A stretch of 64,000 nucleotides of DNA, from positions 310,001 to 374,000 of the forward strand of contig NZ_JAFIQU010000002.1 in assembly GCF_017355985.1 (NCBI RefSeq), given 5' to 3'. Origin of the DNA: Arenibaculum pallidiluteum. GTDB lineage: Bacteria; Pseudomonadota; Alphaproteobacteria; Azospirillales; Azospirillaceae. Positions 9,400 to 18,223 of the stretch are shown here, one piece after another. The notes under the pieces are model-generated. The model saw only the letters and a program-made list of their open reading frames with translations, searched no databases and had not been told where the DNA came from. Position numbers and translations under genes: made by a program. How positions within the stretch are numbered: the stretch's first letter is position 1; each line of letters opens with the position of its first letter.

Positions 9400-10625
9400 A
9401 GCGCCACCCCGAGCTTCTCGGCGACGGCGAATATGTCCTTGTCCCCGCGCCCGCAGAGATTCATCACGATCAGATGGTCGGCCGGCAGCTTCGGCGCCTC
9501 CTTCACCACCTGGGCCAGCGCGTGGGAGGGCTCCAGCGCCGGCAGGATGCCCTCGGTCCTGGCCAGGAGCTGGAAGGCGTCCAGCGCCTCCTTGTCGGTA
9601 ACGGCCTCGTAGCGTACCCGGCCGACGTCGCGCAGCCAGGCATGCTCGGGACCGACCCCGGGATAGTCCAGCCCCGCCGAGATCGAATGGCCCTCGATGA
9701 TCTGCCCGTCCTCGTCCTGGAGCAGGTAGGTGCGGTTGCCGTGCAGGACGCCCGGCCGCCCGCCCGTCAGGGAGGCCGCGTGGGAATGGATGTCATGGAG
9801 GCCGTAGCCGCCGGCCTCGACACCGATCATCTGCACGCCGGGATCGTCCAGGAACGGGTGGAACAGCCCCATGGCATTGGAGCCGCCGCCGATCGCGGCC
9901 ACCAGCGTGTCGGGCAGCCGGCCCTCGGCCGCCATCATCTGCTCACGCACCTCGTTGCCGATCACCGACTGGAAGTCACGGACCATGGCGGGATAGGGAT
10001 GCGGACCCGCCACCGTGCCGATGATGTAGAAGGTGTCCTCGACATTCGTTACCCAGTCGCGGAGCGCCTCGTTCATGGCGTCCTTCAGGGTGCGCGCGCC
10101 GGATTCCACCGGCACCACCTCGGCTCCCAGCAGCTTCATGCGGAAGACGTTGGGCTTTTGCCGCTCGACGTCCACGGCACCCATGTAGACCGTGCAGGGC
10201 AGACCGAAGAGGGCCGCCACCGTCGCCGTGGCGACGCCGTGCTGCCCCGCGCCGGTCTCGGCGATGATCCGCCGCTTTCCCATGCGCCGGGCCAGCAGGA
10301 TCTGGCCGATGCAGTTGTTGATCTTGTGCGCGCCGGTGTGGTTCAGCTCGTCGCGCTTCATGTAGATCTTGGCGCCGCCGAGGCGGGCGGTCAGCCGCTC
10401 CGCGAAGTAGAGCGGATTCGGCCGGCCGACGTAATGCGTCAGGTAATATCGCAGCTCGTCGGCAAAGGCGGGATCGCGCCGGGCCTCGCCGTAGGCCTTC
10501 TCAAGATCCAGGATCAGCGGCATCAGCGTCTCGGCCACGAAGCGGCCGCCGTAGATGCCGAAATGCCCGTGCTCGTCGGGCCCGGACCGATAGGTGTTCA
10601 GCGGTTGCTGGGGGATGTTCGTCAC
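9396..10625 (-). CDS. trpB: Tryptophan synthase beta chain
   Basis: A PLP enzyme that condenses indole with serine. With the GTG start at 10625 it has 409 residues, the usual length, and begins with [19 protein letters not shown]. The PLP lysine is K101 in [14 protein letters not shown]. The phosphate-binding loop is GGGSNAMG, and [17 protein letters not shown] is typical of TrpB1. The frame is open upstream to an ATG at 10721, but those 32 extra residues are Pro/Gly-rich and the frame crosses a hairpin, so the internal GTG is preferred. It is the first gene of the trpB-trpA-accD-folC series. Confidence 0.96.
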   Translation of the reverse strand: MTNIPQQPLNTYRSGPDEHGHFGIYGGRFVAETLMPLILDLEKAYGEARRDPAFADELRYYLTHYVGRPNPLYFAERLTARLGGAKIYMKRDELNHTGAHKINNCIGQILLARRMGKRRIIAETGAGQHGVATATVAALFGLPCTVYMGAVDVERQKPNVFRMKLLGAEVVPVESGARTLKDAMNEALRDWVTNVEDTFYIIGTVAGPHPYPAMVRDFQSVIGNEVREQMMAAEGRLPDTLVAAIGGGSNAMGLFHPFLDDPGVQMIGVEAGGYGLHDIHSHAASLTGGRPGVLHGNRTYLLQDEDGQIIEGHSISAGLDYPGVGPEHAWLRDVGRVRYEAVTDKEALDAFQLLARTEGILPALEPSHALAQVVKEAPKLPADHLIVMNLCGRGDKDIFAVAEKLGVAL

Positions 10626-10691
10626 GAGGCAAGACCCGATCGCTGGGGGGAGGCGCCCCTCCCCCGTCGGAGGCGCCACCATAGCGGCCGC

Positions 10692-10713
10692 CCCGGGCTT
10701 TTCCAAGCCCGGG
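10692..10713 (-). terminator. Hairpin after the HAD gene, before trpB
   Basis: A perfect 9-bp stem, CCCGGGCTT (10692-10700) with AAGCCCGGG (10705-10713), closes a 4-base loop directly after the HAD phosphatase stop. There is no U-tract, so termination is uncertain. It separates the exporter/HAD pair from the trpB operon and could also lie in the trpB leader. Confidence 0.4.
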
Positions 10714-11373
10714 TCACGCATCCGCGCGTGCTGCCGCGACGAACGCCGCGACCTCGCGCAGATGCCCGATCACGGGCACCCCGTCAGGCGGGACCAGCGA
10801 CGCCCCTTCCGCCCGGTAGGCAAGAACGCGCATCCCGGCCGCGAGCGCGCCGGCGATTCCGGGAAGGCTGTCCTCCACGACCAGACAGGCCGAGGGATCG
10901 ACGCCGAGGCTGCGCGCCGCATGGAGAAAGAGGCGCGGATCCGGCTTCCAGGCGTCGAGCTCGTAGGCACTGAAGATCCGCCCCTCGAAATAGGGCAGAA
11001 GCCCCGTGAGCGCGAGGCAGAGCTCGATCTTGTCCCGGGGGCCGTTGGAGGCGATCGCCATCGGCATCCGCAGACCCGCGACGAGGTCCGAGGCGCCCTC
11101 CATCGCCCTGAGCCTTCCGCGGAACGCCTCGGCCGTGGCTGCTCGGAAATCGGGCATGAAGCTCTCCGGCAGCTGCGTTCCGAGCCGCACCTCGATTTCG
11201 GCGATGCATTCGGCCATGCGGCGCCCGCGGAAGGCCGCCACCGCCTCCTCGGCGGTCAGCGCCAGGCCGAATCCCGCGAGGCGCTCGGCCAGCACAGCAT
11301 TGGCCAGGCTCTCGCTGTCCACCAGCGTTCCATCGCAATCGAAGATCACCGCCCGCAGCGGCCCGACGCCCAT
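10714..11373 (-). CDS. HAD-superfamily hydrolase (phosphoglycolate-phosphatase-like, subfamily IA)
   Basis: A 219-residue soluble phosphatase or phosphomutase of the HAD fold. Motif I is [13 protein letters not shown] near the N-terminus, with the nucleophile and acid/base aspartates. Motif II is [10 protein letters not shown] (Ser), motif III the lysine of [12 protein letters not shown], and motif [20 protein letters not shown] small helical cap lies between motifs I and II. This matches the YieH/phosphoglycolate phosphatase group, whose substrates are sugar phosphates, but the substrate cannot be inferred. The ATG at 11373 is 14 bases after the exporter stop, so the two are probably co-transcribed. 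Confidence 0.88.
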   Translation of the reverse strand: MGVGPLRAVIFDCDGTLVDSESLANAVLAERLAGFGLALTAEEAVAAFRGRRMAECIAEIEVRLGTQLPESFMPDFRAATAEAFRGRLRAMEGASDLVAGLRMPMAIASNGPRDKIELCLALTGLLPYFEGRIFSAYELDAWKPDPRLFLHAARSLGVDPSACLVVEDSLPGIAGALAAGMRVLAYRAEGASLVPPDGVPVIGHLREVAAFVAAARADA

Positions 11374-11387
11374 CTGCCGCACGGCGC

Positions 11388-12302
11388 TCAGCCGGACTTC
11401 TTCAGGAGCATGTCGTGGCTGGCGAGCAACGCGCCGCCGACGATCAGCCCGCAGGCCGCCCAGACGGTCCAGTGCCCCTGCGCGAGGCCCAGCAGGATCA
11501 GCAGGAGGGTCGAAAGGAGGGGCGTCGCATAGGACAGCGCGCCCAGCGCCCGGATGTCGCCGTGCTTGACCCCATGGTCCCAGACGAAGAAGGCGGCCCC
11601 GACCGGCCCGATCCCGAGGGCCAGCAGCGCGATCCAGCCGACGCCCTCCTGCGGCCAGGCGGTCGTCTCGAAGACGAGGTGGCAGAGCAGCGCCAGGACC
11701 GCGGTCGCCAGGCAGAAGCCGCCGACGGCATCCGTCGGAACATCGCCGAAGCGCCGGCTCAGCACGGAATAGGCGGCCCAGGTGACGGCGCAGGCCAGCG
11801 CCGCGAGATAGCCCGGAATGTAGGCGACCTCGACCGCGAAGCCACCGCCGCGCGTCACCAGCAGCACCGTCCCGGCGAGGCCCAGCAGCGCACCTGCGGC
11901 GTGCCACCAGCGCAGCCGCTCGCCCGGCAGCAGCGCCGAGAACAGCACGATCAGCAGCGGCCACAGGTAGTTCAGCAGGTTCGCCTCGACCGCCGGGGCC
12001 GATTTCACCGCGAGGAAGTAGAAGAAGTGGTAGCCGAAGAGGCCCCCGATCCCGATCAGCCAGACCACCGGCCGCTGGCGCAGGTGGCCCAGCGGGCTGC
12101 CTCCGCGCAGCAGCGAGCCGGCGATGCCCACCAGGAAGGCGATCCCGAAGGCGACCGCCACCATCTGGAAGGGCGGCATGGTGCCGGTGAGCGCGGTCAG
12201 CGCCGCCAGCGTGGACCACATCAGGATGGCGGAGGATCCCACCAGGGTCGCGCGGCGGACGTGCCGCTGGGGGGCCGCGGTCGTGGCGAGGCTCGCTGTC
12301 AT
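11388..12302 (-). CDS. DMT-family exporter, YddG-like
   Basis: 304 residues with about ten membrane helices in two EamA repeats, starting at the ATG at 12302. Segments such as LVGSSAILMWSTLAALTALTG and GIGGLFGYHFFYFLAVKSAP resemble YddG-type DMT proteins, some of which export aromatic amino acids. The location beside the trpBA genes, separated only by a HAD gene, fits such a role, but that is an inference from family and neighbourhood. The SufE gene ends 32 bases upstream on the same strand. No special regulatory signal is visible in the gap. Confidence 0.82.
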   Translation of the reverse strand: MTASLATTAAPQRHVRRATLVGSSAILMWSTLAALTALTGTMPPFQMVAVAFGIAFLVGIAGSLLRGGSPLGHLRQRPVVWLIGIGGLFGYHFFYFLAVKSAPAVEANLLNYLWPLLIVLFSALLPGERLRWWHAAGALLGLAGTVLLVTRGGGFAVEVAYIPGYLAALACAVTWAAYSVLSRRFGDVPTDAVGGFCLATAVLALLCHLVFETTAWPQEGVGWIALLALGIGPVGAAFFVWDHGVKHGDIRALGALSYATPLLSTLLLILLGLAQGHWTVWAACGLIVGGALLASHDMLLKKSG

Positions 12303-12334
12303 GGTGATCGCGTCCTGATCGGGCCTTTCGGGGG

Positions 12335-12745
12335 TCAGGTGTTTCCGGCGGCGGCGGCTGCCGTCTTCCGGATGGTCTCGACCATCGCGTAGAAGCCGTT
12401 GCGGCGGTTCGGGCTGATATGGCTGCCGAGGTCCATGCGATCGAGCACTGCGCCGGCGTCTGTGTCCAGGATCTCGCGCGCGGTCTTGCCGTCGTAGAGG
12501 ACCATCAGCACGGCGATCAGGCCCTTCACGATCGCGCTGTCGCTGTCGGCGCGGAAGTGCAACCGCCCGTCCTCGGCGCCGGGGACGAGCCAGACCTGGC
12601 TCATGCATCCCTCGACCTTGTAGGCGTCGGACCGGAGCTCTGCAGGGAGATCGGGAAGCCGGCGGCCAAGGTCGATCAGGTACTTGTAGCGCTCCTCCCA
12701 GTCGTCGAAGAGGGAGAAGTTCTCGATCAGCTCGTCCTCGGTCAT
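12335..12745 (-). CDS. sufE: SufE-family cysteine desulfuration protein
   Basis: 136 residues, the usual SufE length. SufE accepts persulfide sulfur from the cysteine desulfurase SufS and passes it to the Fe-S assembly machinery. The acceptor cysteine is C47 in YKVEGCMSQVWL, and the family C-terminal LGSHISPNRRNGFYAMVE is intact. The ATG at 12745 is the only plausible start. No sufS, sufB or sufC lies nearby, so this is a detached sufE as in several alphaproteobacteria. Its upstream region is shared with a divergent response regulator and holds a 20-bp palindrome. Confidence 0.93.
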   Translation of the reverse strand: MTEDELIENFSLFDDWEERYKYLIDLGRRLPDLPAELRSDAYKVEGCMSQVWLVPGAEDGRLHFRADSDSAIVKGLIAVLMVLYDGKTAREILDTDAGAVLDRMDLGSHISPNRRNGFYAMVETIRKTAAAAAGNT

Positions 12746-13053
12746 TCACAGCCTCCGCCCGCGTGGTTATAGCGCCCAGGGCGCCGCTGGCAACCCAAGG
12801 CGCACCGGCGCCGTTCGCAGACGCCCGCCAAAAGGACTAGGCCGCCTGCGAGGTGGCCCCCACGGCGGTCGCGATGGTATGTACGGAACCGTACATATCC
12901 CGAACGGAGCGGGCGGGTGCGCGATCCGGTTCCGGCCGGCATCATCGCTGCTGCAGCCGGCTTCCCGCTCGCGGTGCCAAGCCAGCCCGCCTGCCGACTC
13001 CCCGGACCAGGCGCGCCCGCGACGACCGATACCGCCAACAGCGCACGAGCCCC
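12746..13053. other. 308-base divergent intergenic region, sufE / response regulator
   Basis: A non-coding gap between two divergent start codons. The only strong signal is the palindrome at 12878-12897. The frame of the response regulator stays open back to 12853, but the implied extension is Arg/Pro/Ser-rich and unlike a receiver domain. I see no clear sigma-70 or GGAAC-N16-GTT general-stress promoter. Confidence 0.6.
12878..12897. promoter_or_regulatory. 20-bp near-perfect palindrome (candidate operator)
   Basis: TATGTACGG-AA-CCGTACATA: two perfect 9-base arms around an AA centre, in an otherwise unstructured GC-rich gap. It lies 132 bases before the sufE start and 156 before the response regulator start. 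Size and symmetry fit a dimeric repressor of the TetR type, but no TetR gene lies in this window, so the regulator would be encoded elsewhere. Confidence 0.6.
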
Positions 13054-13434
13054 ATGCGGATCCTGATCGCCGAGGACGAGGCGCTGATCGCCCTGGACAT
13101 CGAGGCCATGGTCACCGCGATGGGGTATCAGGTCTGCGGCGTCGCCGCGCGGGGCGCCGAGGCCGTCCTGCTCGCGCGCGAGACCAGTCCGGACCTCGCG
13201 CTGATCGACGTGACCCTTGCCGACGGCAGCTCCGGGTTGGATGCCGCGGCGGCCATCACGGCCGAACTGGCGATCCCCATCGTGCTGGTGACCGCCAATG
13301 TCGCGGCGCTGGCGACGGCCGCCATCCCCTTCTGCCCGGCCGGTTTCGTGGCGAAGCCCTATTCGGAGCGAAGCCTGCGCCGCGCCCTCGACCAGGCGCT
13401 TGAAATCCAGCCGCAGCCCGTCCCAAACGGCTGA
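13054..13434 (+). CDS. Single-domain response regulator
   Basis: 126 residues comprising only a CheY-like receiver domain, with no output domain. The acidic pocket is E7/D8, the phospho-acceptor is D52 in DLALIDVTLADG, the switch threonine is T80 in IVLVTAN, and the conserved lysine is K101 in GFVAKPYS. Such stand-alone receivers in alphaproteobacteria often pair with histidine kinases in phosphorelays; the partner is not evident, although two hybrid kinases lie within 12 kb. The ATG at 13054 gives a clean MRILIAEDE start; the longer upstream frame is rejected as non-domain sequence. Confidence 0.92.
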   Translation: MRILIAEDEALIALDIEAMVTAMGYQVCGVAARGAEAVLLARETSPDLALIDVTLADGSSGLDAAAAITAELAIPIVLVTANVAALATAAIPFCPAGFVAKPYSERSLRRALDQALEIQPQPVPNG

Positions 13435-13618
13435 TCCGATACCCGTGCCGGTCATCCCGGCGCGCCGTACGGAAGCGGACAGACGCCGGAGCATCCGACG
13501 TGCTCCAGCAGGAGGTGCGGACTGCAGGCCGGCAGCCCGCCGGTCCCACGGTTTCGAACCGGCCGCCTCCTCGCGTGTTTCGCAGAGACTGGAACGATCC
13601 AATCCCGGAACGAACTTG

Positions 13619-14326
13619 ATGCGCATGACGGCGCGCACGGAATACCGAAACACCCTTCTGGCGACCCTCGACCCCGATGACATCGCCCTGATCGAGCCTC
13701 ATCTGGAGCCGGTGGACCTGCCACTCAGGAAGCCTCTCTACTTCGCGAACGAGCCGATCCGGACCGTCCATTTCGTCGAGGCCGGGCTCGCCTCCGTGGT
13801 CACGCGCTTCGGCGACGGGCAGACCATCGAATGCGCCGTGGTCGGCCGCGAAGGCATGGTCGGAGTGCCGCACCTCCTCGGCTCCGACACGACGAACACG
13901 GAATGCATGGTGCAGGTCCCAGGCCGCGGCTGGCGCATGGAGGCCACCGCCCTGCGTGCCGCCATCACGCGCAGCCCGCCATTGCGGGCAAGGCTTCTCC
14001 GATACGCCATGGCATTCCTCAGCCAGGTGTCCCAGACCGCGGCGTGCAACGGCGTGCATGCCGTCCGGCAACGCCTCGTCCGCTGGCTGCTGATGACCCA
14101 CGACCGCGGCGACGGCGACAGGATCCCGCTGACGCAGGAGACGATCTCGACCATGCTCGGCGTGCGCCGCGCCGGCGTCACGGTGGCCGCCGGCGACCTG
14201 CAGAAGGCCGGGCTGATCACATACGGCAAGGGTTTCATCACGATCCTGGACCGCCCGGGGCTCGAAGCCGCGGCCTGCGAATGCTACGCCGCGGTCAAGG
14301 ACCAGTTTCGCCACCTGCAGGCCTGA
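13619..14326 (+). CDS. Crp/Fnr-family transcriptional regulator
   Basis: 235 residues. The N-terminal cyclic-nucleotide-type beta-roll spans about residues 20-140 (for example YFANEPIRTVHFVEAGLAS and VVGREGMVGVPHLL). A C-terminal Crp winged helix-turn-helix follows, with recognition region TQETISTMLGVRRAGVTVAA. There is no N-terminal cysteine cluster of the FNR oxygen-sensing kind. The start is the ATG at 13619; another ATG lies two codons inside. It follows the response regulator by 184 bases and is convergent with the erythromycin-esterase-family gene, 19 bases away. Its targets are unknown. Confidence 0.9.
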   Translation: MRMTARTEYRNTLLATLDPDDIALIEPHLEPVDLPLRKPLYFANEPIRTVHFVEAGLASVVTRFGDGQTIECAVVGREGMVGVPHLLGSDTTNTECMVQVPGRGWRMEATALRAAITRSPPLRARLLRYAMAFLSQVSQTAACNGVHAVRQRLVRWLLMTHDRGDGDRIPLTQETISTMLGVRRAGVTVAAGDLQKAGLITYGKGFITILDRPGLEAAACECYAAVKDQFRHLQA

Positions 14327-14345
14327 AACCACGCCCGAAACGGCA

Positions 14346-15677
14346 TCAGAGGCCGAAGGGGAAGGTCTCCTCCGCGCCGGGCTCCTCGGGGCCCGGCAGC
14401 GGCGTGACGGCCGAGGTCTCGTCGAAGAACACGTAATGATCGAACTGGCGGGACAGCCGCGCCTCCACGTAATGGCTCCAGCGCTCGGTGCCGGGCCGGT
14501 AGACGACGCCGATGAAGCGCTCGATCCGCGGCTTGGCCAGGGCCTCGATCAGTCCGGGATCCTGCTCCGGGGCGCCGGGCCGCAGGTCGAGCCAGAGGCG
14601 CGGGATGCCCGCGTCGTGGAACGGCCGCTCGATGCTGTCCGGGCGCGACGGCAGCACCCGCATTACCTCCATGGGCTCGTCCCAGTCGTCCGCGGCCGCA
14701 ACGGTTCCAGTATGGGTACCGAAGCCCACCAGCACAGCATCCTGCCCGTACCGCTCGCGGCAGAGCTGTCCAAGGTTCAGCTCGCCGCGCTCGGTCATGC
14801 CTGTCGCCCGGGCATCGCCGATATGCGAGTTGTGGGCCCAGACCACCGCCTTCGCCCCGGCATGCCAGTCGAGCAGCGCCCCGAGCGTTTCGGCCATGTG
14901 GCTGTCGCGAAGGTTCCAGCTCTCGTCGTCTCCATGGAACATCGCCCGGTAGTATCGCTCGGCCGCCGCGACCACCCGGGCATTGCGGGCCGCGTCGAAG
15001 AAGGCCGTCCTGCCGGAGGCGCCATAGGCGAGCCGACGCTCCAGGAGTTCGGTCAGCACCTTCAGGACGCCGGCCTCGCAGCGCCCGAAACCCTCCGTCA
15101 TGGACACGCGCCCATACACCTCGGGATGGCGCTGCCAGGGTTCCAGGCAGGCGTAGCGCCGCCGCGCCTCCCTGGCGGTTTCGGGATCGACCCCGTCGAG
15201 ATAGGCCAGGACCGCCTCGATGGAGGCATCGAGACTGTAGAGGTCTAGACCGAAGAACCCGGCGCAGCGTGCGGGATCATCGAGCGCTGCGTTGTGCGCG
15301 CGCAGCCAGCCGAGCAGCCCGGCCATCTCGCGGTTGCGCCACATCCAGGTCGGAAAGCGGCGGAATGGCGGTCCATCGGCCTGGGAGGGTCGCTCGCCTC
15401 CGCGGACGAAGGCGTCGATCTGCGCGGCGTCGGGCCAGTCCGCCTCGACCGCCACGATGGTGAAGCCGTGCCGCTCGACCAGCCGCCGGGTGATCGCGGC
15501 GCGCGCCCTGTAGAATTCGGACGTGCCGTGCGAGGCTTCGCCCAGCAGCACGACGCGCGCAGAGCCCAGCACGTCGGAAGGCGCAGCGAATTCCGGATCG
15601 TCGAGCTCCGCCAAGGGACGGGCTGCGCGCGCGATCCTCCGTGAAAGGCGTTCGGCGTCCGCTTCCGTGCCGGTCAT
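14346..15677 (-). CDS. Erythromycin-esterase-family protein
   Basis: 443 residues of the EreA/EreB-like fold, starting at the ATG at 15677 after a very strong GGAGGAGGAAG ribosome site. Family motifs are VVLLGEASHGTSEFYRAR (the catalytic Glu/His loop), IVAVEADWPDA, and KAVVWAHNSHIGDARATGM, with the second active-site histidine. Members include macrolide esterases, but most chromosomal homologues have no known substrate, so resistance should not be assumed. There is no signal peptide. Its 3' end faces the Crp/Fnr gene. No partner gene is obvious. Confidence 0.88.
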   Translation of the reverse strand: MTGTEADAERLSRRIARAARPLAELDDPEFAAPSDVLGSARVVLLGEASHGTSEFYRARAAITRRLVERHGFTIVAVEADWPDAAQIDAFVRGGERPSQADGPPFRRFPTWMWRNREMAGLLGWLRAHNAALDDPARCAGFFGLDLYSLDASIEAVLAYLDGVDPETAREARRRYACLEPWQRHPEVYGRVSMTEGFGRCEAGVLKVLTELLERRLAYGASGRTAFFDAARNARVVAAAERYYRAMFHGDDESWNLRDSHMAETLGALLDWHAGAKAVVWAHNSHIGDARATGMTERGELNLGQLCRERYGQDAVLVGFGTHTGTVAAADDWDEPMEVMRVLPSRPDSIERPFHDAGIPRLWLDLRPGAPEQDPGLIEALAKPRIERFIGVVYRPGTERWSHYVEARLSRQFDHYVFFDETSAVTPLPGPEEPGAEETFPFGL

Positions 15678-15789
15678 GACCGCTTCCTCCTCCGCGACGC
15701 CGTGGCGCTGGGGCCCGACTGAACAACAGCCGCGCGGACGGTTCGGCAGGCGTGTTCGGAAACGGACCGGCCGCCGCGCGCGAACGCCG

Positions 15790-17676
15790 TCAGGCGCGCG
15801 CCGCGTCGAGGGCCGCGCGCATCCGGCGGGCGAGATCGTCGAAGTCCACCGGCTTGGCGACAATGGCCCGGATGTTGCTCGGCAGATCGCCCTGCGGCGG
15901 GGAGAAGCCCGTACAGATCACAACCGGCATCTCGGGACGCAGCGCGGCCAGGCGGGCTGCGAGTTCCACCCCCGTCAGCCCGGGCATGCGCTGGTCGGTC
16001 AGCACCAGATCGAAGGCCGAGGGATCCTCCGCAACCGCATCGAGCGCCTCGTCGGCGTCCACGCAGCTCGCAACCTCGTAGCCAAGGCGCTCCAGGGCAA
16101 GCGACAGCATGGCGCCGACCCTTTCCTCGTCGTCGACCACCAGCACGCTCTCGCGTCCGCGCGCGCCGGGCGCGGCTGCGGAGGCCGCGGCCGAGACCGG
16201 CTCGTCCCCCGCGGGCAGGACCAGGTCGAAGCGGGCACCCCGCCCGGGCGCCGTCTCGACGAGGATCGCGCCGCCCAGCGAGGCGACGATGCCGTGAACC
16301 GCCGCGAGGCCGAGGCCCGTCCCCTCGCCGGCGCGCCTGGTCGTGAAGAAGGGCTCGAACAGGCGGTCGAGCACGGCACGCTCCATGCCCGGGCCGTCAT
16401 CGGCCACGGAGAGCAGCAGATGGGGCCCCTCGGCGGACAGGCGGCCCGACCAGAGCCGCAGCATCCCGTCGGCGCCCTCCTCGATCAGCCGCCGGGCGGC
16501 CGGATGCGGCATGGCGCGCAGGCGGACGAGCCTCGGATCGGCATCGTCCAGCCGCTCCAGCATCACCGTGACGCGCCCGCCCTGCTGGCCCAGCACGTCG
16601 GCGGCGTTGAGGCAAAGGTTCACCAGGATCTGGTTGACCTGGCTGGAATTCGCGGCAACGGTCGCGTCGTCCGCACCGACCCGCAGCTCCAGCACGATGC
16701 TCTTGTGGAGCGTCGCGCGGAGCAGGGGCTCGGCCCGGGCAAGCAGCGCGCCCAGATCGACGCTTCGCCGCCCGGTCTCGTGCCGGGCGCTGAAGACCAG
16801 GATCTGCTCGACGAGGTCGCGGGCCTTCTCGCCGCTCGCGAGGATCTGGCGGGAGAAGCGGTTCTGATCGGTGCCGCCGGGCAGATCCTCCGCCAGGAAG
16901 GTGGCGTAGCCCATCATGGCTGCGAGGATGTTGTTGAAGTCGTGGGCGAAGCCGCCGGCCACGCGCCCGATCGCCTCCAGCTTCTGCGCCTGCAGCATCT
17001 GCTCGCGCAGCCGCGCCTGCGCGGTGATGTCCAGCAACACGCAGACATGCCCGCCGTCGGCGAGCCGCCGGATCCGGGCCTCGGCCAGGAACCCTGCCCC
17101 GTCGGGGCGGCACCCCGGCAGCGCCCCGGTCCAGAGGCCCGTACGCGACAGCGCGCCGTCGATCTCCGAGCGCGGCACGGCGGCGAAGGGTTCAGTCCAG
17201 GCCCGCCCCGCCAGAGCCGCCGGGCTCGGGGCACCATAGAGGGCCGCCACGGCCGGGTTCGCATAGGTGAACCGCCCCTGCTCGTCCAGCAGGCCGATGC
17301 CGTCGGGAGCGGCGTCCAGGGCAGCGAGCTTCTGGCCCAGCGCATCGAGCGCACGGCACCGCTCGTCGCCATCGCGATGCATCCGCTCGATGGTGGGGAT
17401 CCACTGCACGATGCCCACGCAGACAAGGGCGCAGCCCAGCGTGTTCAGGGCCGTGTTCAGGAACTGCAGCAATTCGTCGGGCCGTGCGCCCACCCGCAGG
17501 ACCTCGCCCGCGAGGTCGAAGCCTGCCGACAGGACGACGAGCACGGCGCCCGTCATGATCAGGCCCCAGCCCGGACGCACGAACGCCGCGCGGCTGCGGA
17601 TCCTGGACACCAACCAGGCCAGCAGCGCGACCAGCAGGACCAGCCGCAGGGCCTCGACCAGGATCCCGTAGTCCAT
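15790..17676 (-). CDS. Membrane-anchored hybrid histidine kinase (PAS-HisKA-HATPase-REC)
   Basis: 628 residues. Three membrane helices lie at about residues 5-25, 38-60 and 70-93. A PAS domain spans about 110-220 (LLDEQGRFTYANPAVAALYG), a dimerisation helix carries the phospho-histidine H245 in GGFAHDFNNIL, and an ATPase domain (NLCLNAADVL, DDGPGM, GTGLGLAAVHGIV) follows. The C-terminal receiver has D561 in VLTDQRMPGL and K608, so an intramolecular phosphorelay is expected. The HDFNNIL box is typical of the NtrB/hybrid-kinase group. The start at 17676 has an AAGGGAG site. It lies 8 bases downstream of the NUDIX stop and is probably co-transcribed with it. Confidence 0.93.
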   Translation of the reverse strand: MDYGILVEALRLVLLVALLAWLVSRIRSRAAFVRPGWGLIMTGAVLVVLSAGFDLAGEVLRVGARPDELLQFLNTALNTLGCALVCVGIVQWIPTIERMHRDGDERCRALDALGQKLAALDAAPDGIGLLDEQGRFTYANPAVAALYGAPSPAALAGRAWTEPFAAVPRSEIDGALSRTGLWTGALPGCRPDGAGFLAEARIRRLADGGHVCVLLDITAQARLREQMLQAQKLEAIGRVAGGFAHDFNNILAAMMGYATFLAEDLPGGTDQNRFSRQILASGEKARDLVEQILVFSARHETGRRSVDLGALLARAEPLLRATLHKSIVLELRVGADDATVAANSSQVNQILVNLCLNAADVLGQQGGRVTVMLERLDDADPRLVRLRAMPHPAARRLIEEGADGMLRLWSGRLSAEGPHLLLSVADDGPGMERAVLDRLFEPFFTTRRAGEGTGLGLAAVHGIVASLGGAILVETAPGRGARFDLVLPAGDEPVSAAASAAAPGARGRESVLVVDDEERVGAMLSLALERLGYEVASCVDADEALDAVAEDPSAFDLVLTDQRMPGLTGVELAARLAALRPEMPVVICTGFSPPQGDLPSNIRAIVAKPVDFDDLARRMRAALDAARA

Positions 17677-17684
17677 GGCTCCCT

Positions 17685-18128
17685 TCAGTCCACCGCAAGC
17701 GCCAGGCGGATGATGCGCCGGGTCTCGTCCCATGCCACCAGCGCGTCGATCTCGTCGGGAGCGGCCCAGCACACCTCCAAGGCGTCGTCGCCCGCCCGCG
17801 CCTCGCCTTCGGGGCTTTCCGCCACGATCTCGACCAGCGTGTAGTGATACTCGACGCGCAGGGACGTATCGCGCGTGATCGCGTCCACCGCCGTCAGGAT
17901 GCGCGGGTTCTCGATCCTCAGCCCGGTCTCCTCGAGCACCTCGCGCGCCGCGGCCTCGGCCAGGGTCTCGCCCAGGCGCTGCGCCCCGCCGGGGATGCCC
18001 CATTCCCCCATACGCGGCGGCCGTCCGCGGCGCACCAGCAGCACGCGGCCGCCCCGGCGCACGCAGACGCCCACGCCCACCCAGGGCCGGTCGGGATAGA
18101 TGCGGCGCGGCTCGGCTGATGCGGTCAA
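17685..18128 (-). CDS. NUDIX hydrolase (ADP-ribose pyrophosphatase-like)
   Basis: 147 residues with a complete NUDIX box: GGAQRLGETLAEAAAREVLE followed by ETGL, which places Mg2+ on the REVLEE glutamates. It hydrolyses a nucleoside diphosphate linked to another group; the sequence is closest in feel to ADP-ribose and related pyrophosphatases. No ATG is available. I place the start at TTG 18128 (LTASAEPRRIYPDRPW) with CCGGAG upstream, because this is the first plausible start after the hairpin at 18150-18174 that follows phaB. The frame runs open back into phaB but that part is a shadow. The hybrid kinase gene follows immediately. Confidence 0.85.
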   Translation of the reverse strand: MTASAEPRRIYPDRPWVGVGVCVRRGGRVLLVRRGRPPRMGEWGIPGGAQRLGETLAEAAAREVLEETGLRIENPRILTAVDAITRDTSLRVEYHYTLVEIVAESPEGEARAGDDALEVCWAAPDEIDALVAWDETRRIIRLALAVD

Positions 18129-18149
18129 GCGGGGCTCCGGACATGCGAA

Positions 18150-18174
18150 GGGCGCCTTCCGCTGGAAGGCGCCC
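18150..18174 (-). terminator. Terminator-like hairpin after phaB
   Basis: A perfect 11-bp stem, GGGCGCCTTCC (18150-18160) with its complement (18164-18174), has a 3-base loop. It lies 50 bases downstream of the phaB stop on the minus strand and is followed by only a short TT. It separates the pha genes from the NUDIX/kinase pair. Confidence 0.6.
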
Positions 18175-18223
18175 CGAGCATAGACCGCTTCTGCGGCGGT
18201 CAGCACATCAATACATGTGTCGG

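Noticed and set aside
12885-12910. GGAAC as the -35 box of an EcfG general-stress promoter
   Set aside because: No GTT box occurs 16-17 bases downstream; GGAAC is just the centre of the palindrome.
14346-15677. Macrolide resistance gene
   Set aside because: The protein is in the erythromycin-esterase family, but most chromosomal members have unknown substrates and there is no resistance or mobile context.
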